A DNA stretch of 64,000 nt from Anaerococcus provencensis (GTDB lineage Bacteria > Bacillota > Clostridia > Tissierellales > Peptoniphilaceae). Of the stretch, positions 1-9,154 are shown in pieces; position 1 is the first letter of the stretch; each line of letters opens with the position of its first letter. The stretch lies in the NCBI RefSeq assembly GCF_000312365.2, contig NZ_HG003686.1, positions 62,001 through 126,000 of the forward strand, read 5' to 3'. Position numbers and translations under genes: made by a program. Under the pieces are notes generated by a model. That model searched no databases and was not told the DNA's origin. It was given only the letters and a program-made list of their open reading frames with translations.

Positions 1-102
1 ATTGCAGAAAATGATACTCCAGAAGCCTTTAAGGGTGCGCCAATGAGTCTTATTACTCTAGGACTTATGTCAATAGCATTTATGGGCTTTGCAGGATTAT
101 AG
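1..102 (+). CDS. rnfA: RnfA, C-terminal end (partial)
   Basis: The frame is open from the left edge and ends in TAG, giving 33 residues of a protein whose start lies outside the window. The visible tail has a PEAFKGAPMSLI segment followed by a hydrophobic helix ending FMGFAGL. This resembles the last transmembrane helix of RnfA, an integral membrane subunit of the Rnf ferredoxin:NAD+ oxidoreductase. The gene lies 9 bases before rnfB, the usual order A-B at the end of rnf operons in anaerobic Firmicutes. The call rests on this short tail plus the rnfB neighbour. Confidence 0.8.
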   Translation: MAENDTPEAFKGAPMSLITLGLMSIAFMGFAGL

Positions 103-111
103 GAGTCATTT

Positions 112-912
112 ATGAATGAGATATTATTACCAGTTGTAGTTCTAGGGGCCTTAGGATTTTTATTTGCTATTGCTCTTGGTATAATAAGTACAAAATTTAA
201 AGTAGAAACATCAGTTACAGAAGAAGCCGTAAGAAATGCCTTGCCAGGTGCAAACTGTGGTGCCTGTGGTTATCCAGGATGCGATGGATGTGCAGCAGCA
301 ATAGCAAAAGGTGAAGCACCAGTAAATGCATGCGTAATAGGTGGACCTTCCACAACAAGCTTGGTAGCAAGTGCAATGGGAGTAGAAGCTACAGGAAGCG
401 ACAACAGACAAGTTGCCGTTGTAAAATGTAATGGTGACTGCGACAGTGCTAAAGATATGTTTGAATATTCTGGACTTACCGATTGTAGAGCTCAAATAGC
501 TTTATTTGGTGGTAAAAAAGAATGTAACTTTGGCTGCCTTGGCTGTGGAACTTGCGAAAATGTATGTCCATTTGATGCAATCCACGTACATAATGGAGTT
601 GCCAAAGTAGATCGTGACAAATGTGTAGCATGTGGTAAGTGTGTCAAAGCTTGTCCAAAAGACATCATAACACTTGTACCATACGATCAAAAAGCTGTAG
701 TTTTATGTTCAAACCAAGAAAAAGGTAAGGATGCTAGGAAAAAATGTGACAAAGCATGTATTGCTTGTACACTTTGCGCCAAAACTTATCCTGAAGGTTT
801 TGAAATGAAGAAAAACTTATCAGTAGAAAATATCAATCCAGAATTGGACGTAGAATTATTAAAAGCAGCAGCAGAAAAATGTCCAAACAAATGTATTGAA
901 GTTTTTAATTAA
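112..912 (+). CDS. rnfB: Rnf electron transport complex subunit RnfB
   Basis: RnfB is the iron-sulfur subunit of the Rnf complex, which passes electrons from reduced ferredoxin to NAD+ while pumping Na+ or H+ across the membrane. The 266-residue protein starts with one membrane helix (about residues 4-24). A four-cysteine cluster follows (C49, C52, C57, C74), as in the RnfB Fe-S domain. Two ferredoxin-type CxxCxxCxxxCP motifs lie near residues 142-152 and 171-181. A further cysteine group (C212, C216, C219, C222) lies in the C-terminal region. It follows rnfA and ends just before a strong terminator, so it closes the operon. Confidence 0.95.
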   Translation: MNEILLPVVVLGALGFLFAIALGIISTKFKVETSVTEEAVRNALPGANCGACGYPGCDGCAAAIAKGEAPVNACVIGGPSTTSLVASAMGVEATGSDNRQVAVVKCNGDCDSAKDMFEYSGLTDCRAQIALFGGKKECNFGCLGCGTCENVCPFDAIHVHNGVAKVDRDKCVACGKCVKACPKDIITLVPYDQKAVVLCSNQEKGKDARKKCDKACIACTLCAKTYPEGFEMKKNLSVENINPELDVELLKAAAEKCPNKCIEVFN

Positions 913-920
913 TTAGCAAA

Positions 921-949
921 AATAAGCCGGTTATCCGGTTTATTTTTTT
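921..949 (+). terminator. Rho-independent terminator after rnfB
   Basis: A 10-bp stem (AATAAGCCGG with CCGGTTTATT, one G-U pair) around a TTAT loop is followed by a run of T. It lies 9 bases after the rnfB stop and ends the rnf operon. Confidence 0.9.
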
Positions 950-1017
950 CCCTAGATTTGGCCTTAAAATTGACATTAAATTATATAAAATGTAAACTCA
1001 TATAATGAGGTATTTAT

Positions 1018-1398
1018 ATGAAATTTAAAAAAGGAGATATATTTATATCCCTAGGATTATTGATATTAAGTTTTTTGTTGGCCATTTATTTTCAAAGCTT
1101 TAATAGCAAAGAAGAAGGTCAATATATAAGGATAGAACACAATTCAAAACTTGTGGGAGAGTACCCACTTGATGTTGATAAAGAGATAGTGCTAGATGGC
1201 GATGGTAAGTATAACAAGGTTGTCATCAAAGATGGCAAGGCTTATATGAAAGAAGCAAATTGTAGGGATCAAATTTGCGTTCATATGAGACAGATTAATG
1301 TTGATGGTGAAACAATCATATGCTTGCCAAATAGAGTCTATGTAGAAGTAATAGATAAGTCAAAAGAAGATGATAGTATAGATAGGGTGAACCGATGA
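1018..1398 (+). CDS. NusG domain II-containing membrane-anchored protein
   Basis: This 126-residue protein has an N-terminal hydrophobic helix (about residues 8-26) and then a small beta-rich domain. The domain ends in a CRDQICVH...GETIICLPNRVYV pattern typical of the NusG domain II (NGN_II-like) family found next to Gx-transporter genes in Firmicutes. Its role is not established; it is not the transcription factor NusG. The stop overlaps the next start by ATGA, implying translational coupling with the membrane protein downstream. The gene follows the rnf operon after a terminator, so it probably has its own promoter, which is not clear by eye. Confidence 0.8.
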   Translation: MKFKKGDIFISLGLLILSFLLAIYFQSFNSKEEGQYIRIEHNSKLVGEYPLDVDKEIVLDGDGKYNKVVIKDGKAYMKEANCRDQICVHMRQINVDGETIICLPNRVYVEVIDKSKEDDSIDRVNR

Positions 1399-1925
1399 AA
1401 GATATAAGAAATGTAACAAATATAGCCTTGCTTACAGCTATGGCTCTTGCCATATCTTTACTTGAGCATATGATTCCATTGCCAGTTCCAATACCAGGGG
1501 CAAAGTTAGGCTTTTCAAATATGATTATTCTAATCACCCTTTATATGTATGGTTTCAAATCAGCTTTACTGGTAGGGGTTTTAAAGTCTTTTCTATTGAT
1601 GCTAATAACAGGATCGGTTTCTGCATTTTTCTATTCTATAGCAGGAGCAATATTGTCAGCCGTAGCCATGGCAATCGCCCTAAAATACCTATCAAAAATC
1701 ACAAGTTTTATAGGTATAAGCGAGATTGGTGCGTTTTTCCACAATCTCGGTCAAATACTTGTTGCTATGGTCTTTATGGGCAATGTAAAGATGATAATAT
1801 ATTTCCCAGCCCTTGTAATAATGGGAGTTTTCACAAGCTTTTTTGTTGGACTTAGCGTAAATTACGTGACTAGTCATATGAAGAAATTAAATCTTGGAGA
1901 TATTAATAATGAGAAAGACGATTAA
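1395..1925 (+). CDS. Gx transporter family / heptaprenyl diphosphate synthase component I-like membrane protein
   Basis: A 176-residue, strongly hydrophobic protein with about five membrane helices. The early segment PLPVPIPGAKLGFSNMIILITLYMYG is split here only for description; its PGAKLGFSN core is the signature of the Gx transporter family (Pfam HepA/Gx). The older name, heptaprenyl diphosphate synthase component I, is probably not its biochemical role. A substrate-specific transport function is inferred from the membrane topology. It overlaps the preceding NusG-II gene by 4 bases, and the pair is a recurrent neighbour of rnf genes in anaerobic Firmicutes. Confidence 0.8.
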   Translation: MKDIRNVTNIALLTAMALAISLLEHMIPLPVPIPGAKLGFSNMIILITLYMYGFKSALLVGVLKSFLLMLITGSVSAFFYSIAGAILSAVAMAIALKYLSKITSFIGISEIGAFFHNLGQILVAMVFMGNVKMIIYFPALVIMGVFTSFFVGLSVNYVTSHMKKLNLGDINNEKDD

Positions 1926-2589
1926 AGATTTTGATTTATCAGATAGGCCAAGAGAAAAGTTAATCAAAGAGGGTTCAGATTCACTAAGCGATGAAGAACT
2001 TTTGGCCATAATATTATCTACTGGCACCAAAGAAAAAAATGCCATTGAACTATCAAGAGAAATACTAGCGAATTTTTCCTACCAGGAGTTATATGACATT
2101 GAAGTTAATGAACTTACTAAGATAAATGGAATCAAAGCTGCCAAGGCCAGCAAAATTGTCGCATCCTTAAAATTTGGCAAGAGAATAGCCAAGAGAGTCA
2201 ACCAGAGATCTATAACAAAGATAGAAAAAAGCGAAGATATCTACAATTTTCTAAAAGAAGAGCTAGCTGACAAGAAAAATGAGTTCTTTTATGCTATCCT
2301 TCTTGATACAAAAAATGTTATAATATCTAAAGAACTAGTAACAAAGGGAACTTTGGATGCATCCCTTGTACACCCAAGAGAAGCCTTTAGACCAGCTATC
2401 AAAAAATCTGCAAAATCTATAATTTTTGTCCACAACCATCCAAGTGGAAATCCAAAACCTTCAGCAGAGGATTATAATATTACCAGAAGACTTGTAGATG
2501 CTGGCAATTTATTAGATATTAATGTTCTTGACCATATAATAATAGGAGAAAATGATTATTATAGTTTTAAAAAAGAGAATGACATATAG
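1909..2589 (+). CDS. radC: RadC family JAB-domain protein
   Basis: A RadC-family protein of 226 residues: an N-terminal UPF0758/HhH-like part and a C-terminal JAB/MPN metalloprotease-like domain carrying the HNHPSGNPKPSAED zinc-site motif (about residues 164-177). The historical DNA-repair role of RadC is doubtful and its true activity is unknown. A longer frame opens at TTG 1894, but GGAG at 1896-1899 sits 9 bases before ATG 1909, so ATG 1909 is preferred. The start overlaps the end of the Gx transporter gene. radC directly before mreB-mreC-mreD is a common Firmicute arrangement. Confidence 0.92.
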   Translation: MRKTIKDFDLSDRPREKLIKEGSDSLSDEELLAIILSTGTKEKNAIELSREILANFSYQELYDIEVNELTKINGIKAAKASKIVASLKFGKRIAKRVNQRSITKIEKSEDIYNFLKEELADKKNEFFYAILLDTKNVIISKELVTKGTLDASLVHPREAFRPAIKKSAKSIIFVHNHPSGNPKPSAEDYNITRRLVDAGNLLDINVLDHIIIGENDYYSFKKENDI

Positions 2590-2602
2590 GAGCAAATAAT
2601 AA

Positions 2603-3613
2603 ATGAAATTTAGGATGATTGCAAATGACTTTGCAATTGATTTAGGAACAAGCACTGTTTCAGTATACAAAAAAAATGAAGGATTAGTTCTAACTGAACC
2701 TTCCTTGATGGTATTAGATGAGAACTCTACCAAAGTTTTGGCTGTAGGAAACGAAGCCAAGGAAATGCTTGGCAAAACTCCATCTAACATCCACGTTGTA
2801 AAACCAATAGTTAATGGTGTTATAACTGATTTTAACTTGACTGAAGCAATGTTAAATTATTTTTTTACTAAAATAAATCCTGGTATGAGCCTTATCCAAC
2901 CAAAGGTTGTTATTTCAATACCAGATGGGATTACAGATATAGAGACTAGGGCAATAGAAGATGCAGCCTTGCATGCTGGTAGTAGGGAAATAATCTTAGC
3001 CCCACAAACCCTAGCTCAAGCCTTCGGCATGGGCCTATCACCTGATGACCCTAGGGCTATACTTATGGTTAGCATGGGAGCTGGTACTACAGAAGTATCC
3101 GTACTTTCCTTAAATGGCATAGTTACTAATGCTTCTCTTAAAAAGGGAGGAGACTATATAGATGAGGCCATTATTGATTTGTTTAAGAAAAATAAGAAAC
3201 TAGATATTGGGAAAAATACTGCTGAAAATATCAAAAATAATATCCTAAGTCTTAGAGTCAAAGATGGAGACTTGTCAATGGATGTTGATGGTAGGGATAT
3301 GATTTCAGCAAGCCCAAAGACAGTAGAAGTAAAAAGTCGCGACCTAGTTGAAGCTGTGATTACTTATGCTGATGAAGTTATGAATATGATCTATGAAGTT
3401 TTAGAAAAGACTCCTCCAGAGCTAACAGGAGACATTAGAAGAGATGGATTCTATTTGTCAGGTGGATTTGCAAATCTTAAGGGAATCAGAGAATATATAG
3501 AATCTAAGCTTAAGATTTCTTCATACATATCAGAAGATCCTGGTCTTGATGCAATACTTGGGGCAGGAAAAATTCTAGAAGAACCTGATAGATTTTTAAA
3601 ATATCGTAAGTAG
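2603..3613 (+). CDS. mreB: Rod shape-determining protein MreB
   Basis: An actin-like ATPase that polymerises under the membrane and organises the elongation machinery. The 336-residue length is normal. The phosphate 1 motif AIDLGTSTVSVY (about residues 11-22) matches MreB, as do NEAKEMLGKTP and the VVKPIVNGVITDF block. The second phosphate loop appears as SMGAGTTEVSVLSL. The adenosine motif appears near the end as LSGGFANLKG. mreB starts 13 bases after radC and is followed 6 bases later by mreC, so the mre genes form one operon. Confidence 0.95.
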   Translation: MKFRMIANDFAIDLGTSTVSVYKKNEGLVLTEPSLMVLDENSTKVLAVGNEAKEMLGKTPSNIHVVKPIVNGVITDFNLTEAMLNYFFTKINPGMSLIQPKVVISIPDGITDIETRAIEDAALHAGSREIILAPQTLAQAFGMGLSPDDPRAILMVSMGAGTTEVSVLSLNGIVTNASLKKGGDYIDEAIIDLFKKNKKLDIGKNTAENIKNNILSLRVKDGDLSMDVDGRDMISASPKTVEVKSRDLVEAVITYADEVMNMIYEVLEKTPPELTGDIRRDGFYLSGGFANLKGIREYIESKLKISSYISEDPGLDAILGAGKILEEPDRFLKYRK

Positions 3614-3619
3614 GTAAAA

Positions 3620-4513
3620 ATGGTTTACAAAAGAGTAAAGAAAACTAACAAATCTTTTTTAATAACTATAGGTATTTTAGTTTTGCTAATAATAATTTCT
3701 TCCCAAACAGATACAATTTCTGGTGCAGGATCAAACTTGGCAAATACGATTTTTAAGCCAATAGAGAAAGTGACTTATTCCATATCATCAGAGATTATGG
3801 GCCAAGTTGAAAGAACTGTTGGATCAAGAGAAACTAGAAGTCAAGTTGAAAAATTAGAAGCAGAAAATAAGGCTCTAGAAATAGAAAATGCTAGGCTAAA
3901 TACCATTATAAATAAGGAAGAATTCCTAAAAGAGGAAAGAGATGCCATAAGCTCATCTTCCAACCAATACTTGAAGGCAAGTGTTGTAAACACTGATTTA
4001 AACTCTATGACATCCAATTTTACCATCGATAAAGGCAAAAAAGATGGAGTCAAAAAAAATGATATTATCCTTCAAGCTATAGGGGAAAGTGACTATTATA
4101 CAGGACTAGTTGGCAAGGTTACAGAAGTCTTTGACAATACAGCAAGAGTAGTAACTATAAATAATGAGGCAAATGATGTTTCATTTATCAACGCTAGAAG
4201 TAATGACTATGGGGTTATAGATAAGTTCACATCAAAAACTATCCAAGGCTATATGCTAGATGTAGATAGTGGAGCCAAAAACTCAGATGTACTTTTGACC
4301 TCTGGCCTAGGTGGAGTCTACCCATATGGTATATACATTGGTACTATTTCAAATGTTTCAATGAGCCAAGATTCCCTTAGAAAAAATATAACTATAGATT
4401 CACCAGTCGACTTCAACCACCTCTATAGGGTATTGGTATTAAGTGGCAACAGTGAATATCAATCTGACCAAGCGAATAAAGAAGATAAAGAAGATGGAGG
4501 AATGAATGAATAA
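3620..4513 (+). CDS. mreC: Rod shape-determining protein MreC
   Basis: MreC is a bitopic scaffold that links MreB to the cell-wall synthases outside the membrane. The 297-residue protein has one N-terminal membrane helix (about residues 13-30), then a coiled coil (about 70-100, ending near EEFLKEERD). The beta-barrel pair follows, with FTIDKGKKDGVKKNDIIL and DVLLTSGLGGVYPYGIYIG, both family signatures. The C-terminus is short and acidic. The stop overlaps the mreD start by 8 bases. Confidence 0.93.
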   Translation: MVYKRVKKTNKSFLITIGILVLLIIISSQTDTISGAGSNLANTIFKPIEKVTYSISSEIMGQVERTVGSRETRSQVEKLEAENKALEIENARLNTIINKEEFLKEERDAISSSSNQYLKASVVNTDLNSMTSNFTIDKGKKDGVKKNDIILQAIGESDYYTGLVGKVTEVFDNTARVVTINNEANDVSFINARSNDYGVIDKFTSKTIQGYMLDVDSGAKNSDVLLTSGLGGVYPYGIYIGTISNVSMSQDSLRKNITIDSPVDFNHLYRVLVLSGNSEYQSDQANKEDKEDGGMNE

Positions 4514-4988
4514 ATTTAAAACATTTTTAATTTTACTTATATCATTTATCCTACAAACCACTATTTTTTCTAAGATAAATATATTTGGAGCAAATATCAA
4601 CATCATTATCCCAGCCATTGTCGCAATTTCTCAAATATTAGGTTATAAGGTCGGTGGTTTTGGGGCTTTGATTATTGGCCTTGTTGAAGACTTTTTATTT
4701 ACAAGCTTCATAGGGGTCAGGGCCTTATCATATTTTTTGATAGGATCTTTTGTTGCAAGTGATGTGATTAGTAAAGATAAGCCAAGTGGAACTATATCAA
4801 CATTTTTTGCTAGTATATTTAATTTCTTTTTGATAAATTTGATCTACTATATCTTTACTAGCAAAACTACCTTGGCTACATATTTACCAATCCCATTACT
4901 TGTTGAAGCCTTACTAAATTCATTAATTTATTTGATTTATATAAATCTAGTCAAAAAAGTTATGTATGTACCAACATATAGGATGTAG
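4506..4988 (+). CDS. mreD: Rod shape-determining protein MreD
   Basis: MreD is a small multi-pass membrane component of the elongasome. The 160-residue protein is almost entirely hydrophobic, with about five helices and a short basic C-terminus. Sequence conservation in this family is low, so the call depends on topology, length and its place directly after mreC and before the PBP2 gene. Its start lies inside the end of mreC. Confidence 0.88.
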   Translation: MNKFKTFLILLISFILQTTIFSKINIFGANINIIIPAIVAISQILGYKVGGFGALIIGLVEDFLFTSFIGVRALSYFLIGSFVASDVISKDKPSGTISTFFASIFNFFLINLIYYIFTSKTTLATYLPIPLLVEALLNSLIYLIYINLVKKVMYVPTYRM

Positions 4989-5001
4989 GGGTGGTCTTTA
5001 A

Positions 5002-8000
5002 GTGAGAAAACAAAAAGAAAGACGATTAATACTTATCCAAGTCCTAGTAGTACTCGCTCTCGTAGCTATTGTAGCAAGACTATACACAGTTATGATCAGC
5101 CAAGGAGATTATTACAGGGACTTATCAGATAATAGAAAAGTAAAAGAGGTAGACGAGATTGCTAGCCGTGGAAACATCTATGATAGAAACGGCAAAGTTT
5201 TAGCAACAAGTATACCTGCTTTTGCTGTGCAAATTTATAAGGACCAGCTATTAAAACTTGATGATGAAGATAGGATTGATAGCCTATCAAAGCTTGTAGA
5301 TATCCTAGAAGAGGATGGGGTAAACTACACTGATGGCTTTGCAATAAAGCTAAATTCTTTTGCTTACAAGAGAGATGAAGACTACTTTATCTTAGGACAA
5401 ATGCCAAATGAACTTGTTGTATCAACTCTTATTGATAATGATCTAATCTATGATTTTCTAACATCAACTATTAAAGATGAAAATATAGAATATGAAACAA
5501 TAAAAACAGCCCTCTTGGCTCTTAAAAAACGCGGTATAGATATACCAGCCCATGTCAGCCAAAAGGATGGAAACTTAGAAGTTACTTTTAAAGAAAATTC
5601 AGAAGAAAAATTAAATTCTTCTGGTTATTCTATAGATGAAAACCCTATAGATGTAATAGTACGAGCTGTTGACGACGATAAGTCTGTTTTGCTATCTATA
5701 CTTGAAAATTCAAATGCTAGGATTCTTGCCTATAATATATTAAATGATAGAGGCCTACTTGGAAGCCTTACTCTTAAAGATTATGCTATAAAATCTGATG
5801 AGGAGTTAATAGAGAAAAAGGCAAAACTATCCAAAGCCTATCCTGAAATAACTCTTGAAAGTTCTCCTTGTGATGATTTTTATGAGATAGTAAAATCTTC
5901 TACAATAAAAGACGTTTTGACCCAAGCTATTGTCAAAGACGATGGGGCTTATGTGATACCTGCAGATATCCTTATCCAAGAGTTGGAAAATAAGGGAGTT
6001 TATGCAAACTTTGATACTGAAGTAATCACTGAGACAGAAGATGACAGAAATCTTTATAAGGTAAATGTTAAATTTAGAAATGCCCAAGCTGGCTCTCCAG
6101 TAGATGAACTAGCAAGGCTAGCAGATGAACACGGCCTACTAAAACCACTTATACTTTCAGAAGATATAAAATATATGGCCCAAAATGCCAATACAAAGAA
6201 TAATATTTATCCAAACATAGATGTAAGTGAAGATGACCCAAAAGATTGGGACTACACTTTTAACATAGAAAAAGACAATTTCTACACTTACTATGCAGCA
6301 AAAGATAAGGTCAATCCAAGAAAAAAAGTTGTCGAAGTTTTAAACAAAGAGAAAGATCCTAAGGAAATATTAAACTATCTTAAAAAAATCAATGGCTTGG
6401 AAAATTTCACAGACCTTGAAGCTGTTGGTATTCTTACTATTGATAACCAAGTCAACAGGCAAGGAAACTTTGGTTATAGGCCAATAAGCTTAGTATATAA
6501 TATCGACGAATCAACAGTGTTAAAAATTGAGGAAAATATCAAAGCAACCTCTGGCATAGATGTAAACACTATTCCGATAAGGTCTTATCCAAATAGATAC
6601 CTAGCAAGTCATATTTTGGGCTACATGGGACCAATTGCTACAGAAGAAGAAATGGACAAATATGTCAAAAAAAGAGACTATTTGAGAGATGAAATCATAG
6701 GTAAAACTGGTATAGAGGAGTCCTACCAAGACAACCTAAAAGGTAAAAATGGCAAGAGTCTAGTAACTGTTGATTCAGCGGGCAATAGAAAACAAACTAT
6801 ATCACAGTCACCATCAGAACCAGGAGATGACCTATACTTATCCATTGATGCTGATCTTCAAGAACAGGCCGAAAAGTCCCTAGCAGGAGTTTTAAAGGCT
6901 ATAAGAGAAGGAACAGACTACCAATCAGAATATGGAATATTTAGACCGCTAAGGCGAGCAGCCTACGCTCAAAGTGGCGCAGTAGTAGTATCCAATGTCA
7001 AAACTGGTGAAGTTTTGGCTATGGCAAGTTTGCCAGACTACGATCCAAACCTATTTTCAACAGGTATTTCTCAATCAGACTGGGAAAGCTTACAAGTAAC
7101 AGAAGATAGTGGTCCACTTGTACCAAGGCCTATGCTAAATATTGCCAGTCAAAGTGCTGTCATGCCAGGATCTACCTTTAAACTCGTAACAGCTCTTGCT
7201 GCCTTGGAAAATGGCCTAGACCCTCAAGCTGTAATAACTGACTACGGCTATATTGAAATAGGAAATAGACGATTTAATAACCTTGCTTGGACAGAATATG
7301 GAATCACCCAAGGTGAGGAAAACTTATACGGAGCCATAAGAGATTCTAACAACTTTTATTTCTATGTCCTAGCTCTTGGTGAGAACCCTAGAGACGGCAA
7401 GTCCATAGGAACCAAGCTTGAACTAAATGATATTAGAATTGCAGCAGAAAAACTTGGCCTAGACCAAGTGACTGGTGTAGAAATAAATATACCTAAAGAA
7501 TCATCAGGTAATATTCCATCAATTGACAAGAAAATTCAAATAACTAGGGCCATGCTAAAAACATATCTTGATGAAAATCTTCCGCTCCACCTAAAGGATG
7601 AAGTCAAAAAATCAAGAAGTGAATTTGAAAATGATGTACTAGACATAGTAAACTTCACAGATGCTCCAAAAGAATGGAATCGAAATAAGATTATAGAGTT
7701 CCTAGATGAAAGAGGCTACGACCCTGAACTTATCCTCGAAGGGGAGAGGGCAGGACTTGCAGATACAATCAAGTATACCTACCTAAACCAAGCTGAGTGG
7801 GACATAACAGATATGTTAAATATCGTTATAGGCCAAGGTCAGAATGCCTATACTCCACTTCAAATGAATAGGGCCATAGCTACACTCACAAACGGAGGAT
7901 ATCTAAATAAATTCACCCTAGTAGATAAGGTAACCAACCACGATTCAGGAGATATTTTATTTAATAATGTCACTGAGGGAACAAGGATAGAATTAAAAGA

Positions 8001-8469
8001 TAGAAAATACTTAGAAGATATCAAATATGGAGCTTTGCTTGTAGCACAAAACAACAAAATATTAAGCGAACTTCCAGTAGAAATTGGTATCAAAACTGGT
8101 ACAGCAGAAGTAGAAGGTAAGAACGCTGATGGAGTAGGATATGATTCCTATGCATGGATGGTTGGATTTGCACCATATGATGACCCAGAAATAGCCATAA
8201 GCATTATCCTAACCCAAGGTGATACCTCTTACAATGTATCACCAATAATGAGAGATATAGTAGCAAAATATTTTGATTTGAATGTATACTCAACAAACCA
8301 AAATGAAAGCCAAGAAAATGTAGATACTGCTCAGTTTGGAGACAATGTACCAGATCAAGGCGGCGATTTGATAGAAAATTTAGATAATAATATTACCGAT
8401 ATTACGAACGAGATTAATGGTAACAACCAAAATATGGAAAATCTCGATGATAATCAGGGGGGAATATGA
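5002..8469 (+). CDS. mrdA: Penicillin-binding protein 2-like transpeptidase, unusually long
   Basis: A class B PBP that cross-links peptidoglycan in the elongasome with MreBCD. An N-terminal membrane anchor (about residues 7-27) is followed by the dimerisation-domain motif ASRGNIYDRNGKVLATS. The active-site motifs are all present: STFK with the catalytic serine near residue 724, SNN near 782 and KTGT near 1031. At 1155 residues it is nearly twice the usual length of about 600-700. The extra sequence lies mainly between residues 100 and 500, with another insert of about 60 residues in the transpeptidase domain. It starts with GTG behind a GGGGTGG-like site. Its stop overlaps the next start. 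Confidence 0.93.
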   Translation: MRKQKERRLILIQVLVVLALVAIVARLYTVMISQGDYYRDLSDNRKVKEVDEIASRGNIYDRNGKVLATSIPAFAVQIYKDQLLKLDDEDRIDSLSKLVDILEEDGVNYTDGFAIKLNSFAYKRDEDYFILGQMPNELVVSTLIDNDLIYDFLTSTIKDENIEYETIKTALLALKKRGIDIPAHVSQKDGNLEVTFKENSEEKLNSSGYSIDENPIDVIVRAVDDDKSVLLSILENSNARILAYNILNDRGLLGSLTLKDYAIKSDEELIEKKAKLSKAYPEITLESSPCDDFYEIVKSSTIKDVLTQAIVKDDGAYVIPADILIQELENKGVYANFDTEVITETEDDRNLYKVNVKFRNAQAGSPVDELARLADEHGLLKPLILSEDIKYMAQNANTKNNIYPNIDVSEDDPKDWDYTFNIEKDNFYTYYAAKDKVNPRKKVVEVLNKEKDPKEILNYLKKINGLENFTDLEAVGILTIDNQVNRQGNFGYRPISLVYNIDESTVLKIEENIKATSGIDVNTIPIRSYPNRYLASHILGYMGPIATEEEMDKYVKKRDYLRDEIIGKTGIEESYQDNLKGKNGKSLVTVDSAGNRKQTISQSPSEPGDDLYLSIDADLQEQAEKSLAGVLKAIREGTDYQSEYGIFRPLRRAAYAQSGAVVVSNVKTGEVLAMASLPDYDPNLFSTGISQSDWESLQVTEDSGPLVPRPMLNIASQSAVMPGSTFKLVTALAALENGLDPQAVITDYGYIEIGNRRFNNLAWTEYGITQGEENLYGAIRDSNNFYFYVLALGENPRDGKSIGTKLELNDIRIAAEKLGLDQVTGVEINIPKESSGNIPSIDKKIQITRAMLKTYLDENLPLHLKDEVKKSRSEFENDVLDIVNFTDAPKEWNRNKIIEFLDERGYDPELILEGERAGLADTIKYTYLNQAEWDITDMLNIVIGQGQNAYTPLQMNRAIATLTNGGYLNKFTLVDKVTNHDSGDILFNNVTEGTRIELKDRKYLEDIKYGALLVAQNNKILSELPVEIGIKTGTAEVEGKNADGVGYDSYAWMVGFAPYDDPEIAISIILTQGDTSYNVSPIMRDIVAKYFDLNVYSTNQNESQENVDTAQFGDNVPDQGGDLIENLDNNITDITNEINGNNQNMENLDDNQGGI

Positions 8470-9092
8470 AAGTTTACGTTATAAAAGGTGATAATGGAAT
8501 AGGCAAAACAGATTTTGCTGTAAATCTTGCCGAATACTTACAAAAAAACGGCAAGGTGCTTTTAATTCAGGCCAAAAGAAACGCCAATTCTAATATTGAA
8601 GATTTCTTTCAAAAAGATGGGATGATAACATATGACCTAGCTGATTATTTTTCATCTTTGGCAGGTCTAGATAAGATTATAGTCCATGAAACTGACAATC
8701 TAGACTTTATAATTAGCCCTCTTTTGGAAGATAAATATGATTTAACAAGTGAGGATTTAAATAAACTTCTATCTGAAGTCTCATACGATTATATAATCTT
8801 AGATGAAGTATATCCAGATTTCTTAACTGAAAAAACAACAGTAGAGATAATCAATCAAAATCAAGTTAATAGTACAATCACTGCCGATACATTTTTCATA
8901 AATAAAGCAGATGAGGATTATGATATAAGAAATGATAAGCAAGCTATTGATGGGAAAAGTGCAAGATTTCTAGGTACTGTAAAAAATGGACAGTATTTCA
9001 ATGAAGTTATAGAAAATTTAGTTAATGGAAATTCTGTAGCTATTGCAAAATTGGGCTTTTTTGAAAAGTTAAAAATGAGCTTTAGAAAATAA
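8466..9092 (+). CDS. MinD/ParA-like P-loop ATPase-domain protein
   Basis: This 208-residue protein opens with a P-loop, KGDNGIGKTDFAVNLAEYL, close to the deviant Walker A of the MinD/ParA/Mrp class. A later YDYIILDEVYPDF segment could be Walker B. It lacks most other MinD motifs and is shorter than MinD (about 260 residues). A cell-division or septum-placement role is possible from its coupling to PBP2 but is only inferred. The start overlaps the PBP2 stop (ATGA), so the two are co-translated. A bidirectional terminator follows. Confidence 0.6.
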   Translation: MKVYVIKGDNGIGKTDFAVNLAEYLQKNGKVLLIQAKRNANSNIEDFFQKDGMITYDLADYFSSLAGLDKIIVHETDNLDFIISPLLEDKYDLTSEDLNKLLSEVSYDYIILDEVYPDFLTEKTTVEIINQNQVNSTITADTFFINKADEDYDIRNDKQAIDGKSARFLGTVKNGQYFNEVIENLVNGNSVAIAKLGFFEKLKMSFRK

Positions 9093-9093
9093 G

Positions 9094-9154
9094 AAAAAGG
9101 ACTTGTTTGAAGTTTATGATTTGTTAAAACTTCGAACCAAGTCCTCTTTTTTTG
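9094..9154. terminator. Bidirectional terminator between converging genes
   Basis: A long hairpin has AAAAAGGACTTG on the left pairing with CAAGTCCTCTTTTT on the right. An inner TTTGAAGTTT/AAACTTCGAA stem lies between them. T-runs occur on both strands, so it can stop the ATPase gene on the plus strand and the GIY-YIG gene on the minus strand. Its right half encodes the last codons of the GIY-YIG protein. Confidence 0.85.

Noticed and set aside
211..495. Minus-strand frame of 94 residues inside rnfB
   Set aside because: It is cysteine-rich only because it mirrors the cysteine codons of rnfB; there is no ribosome site and rnfB is certain.
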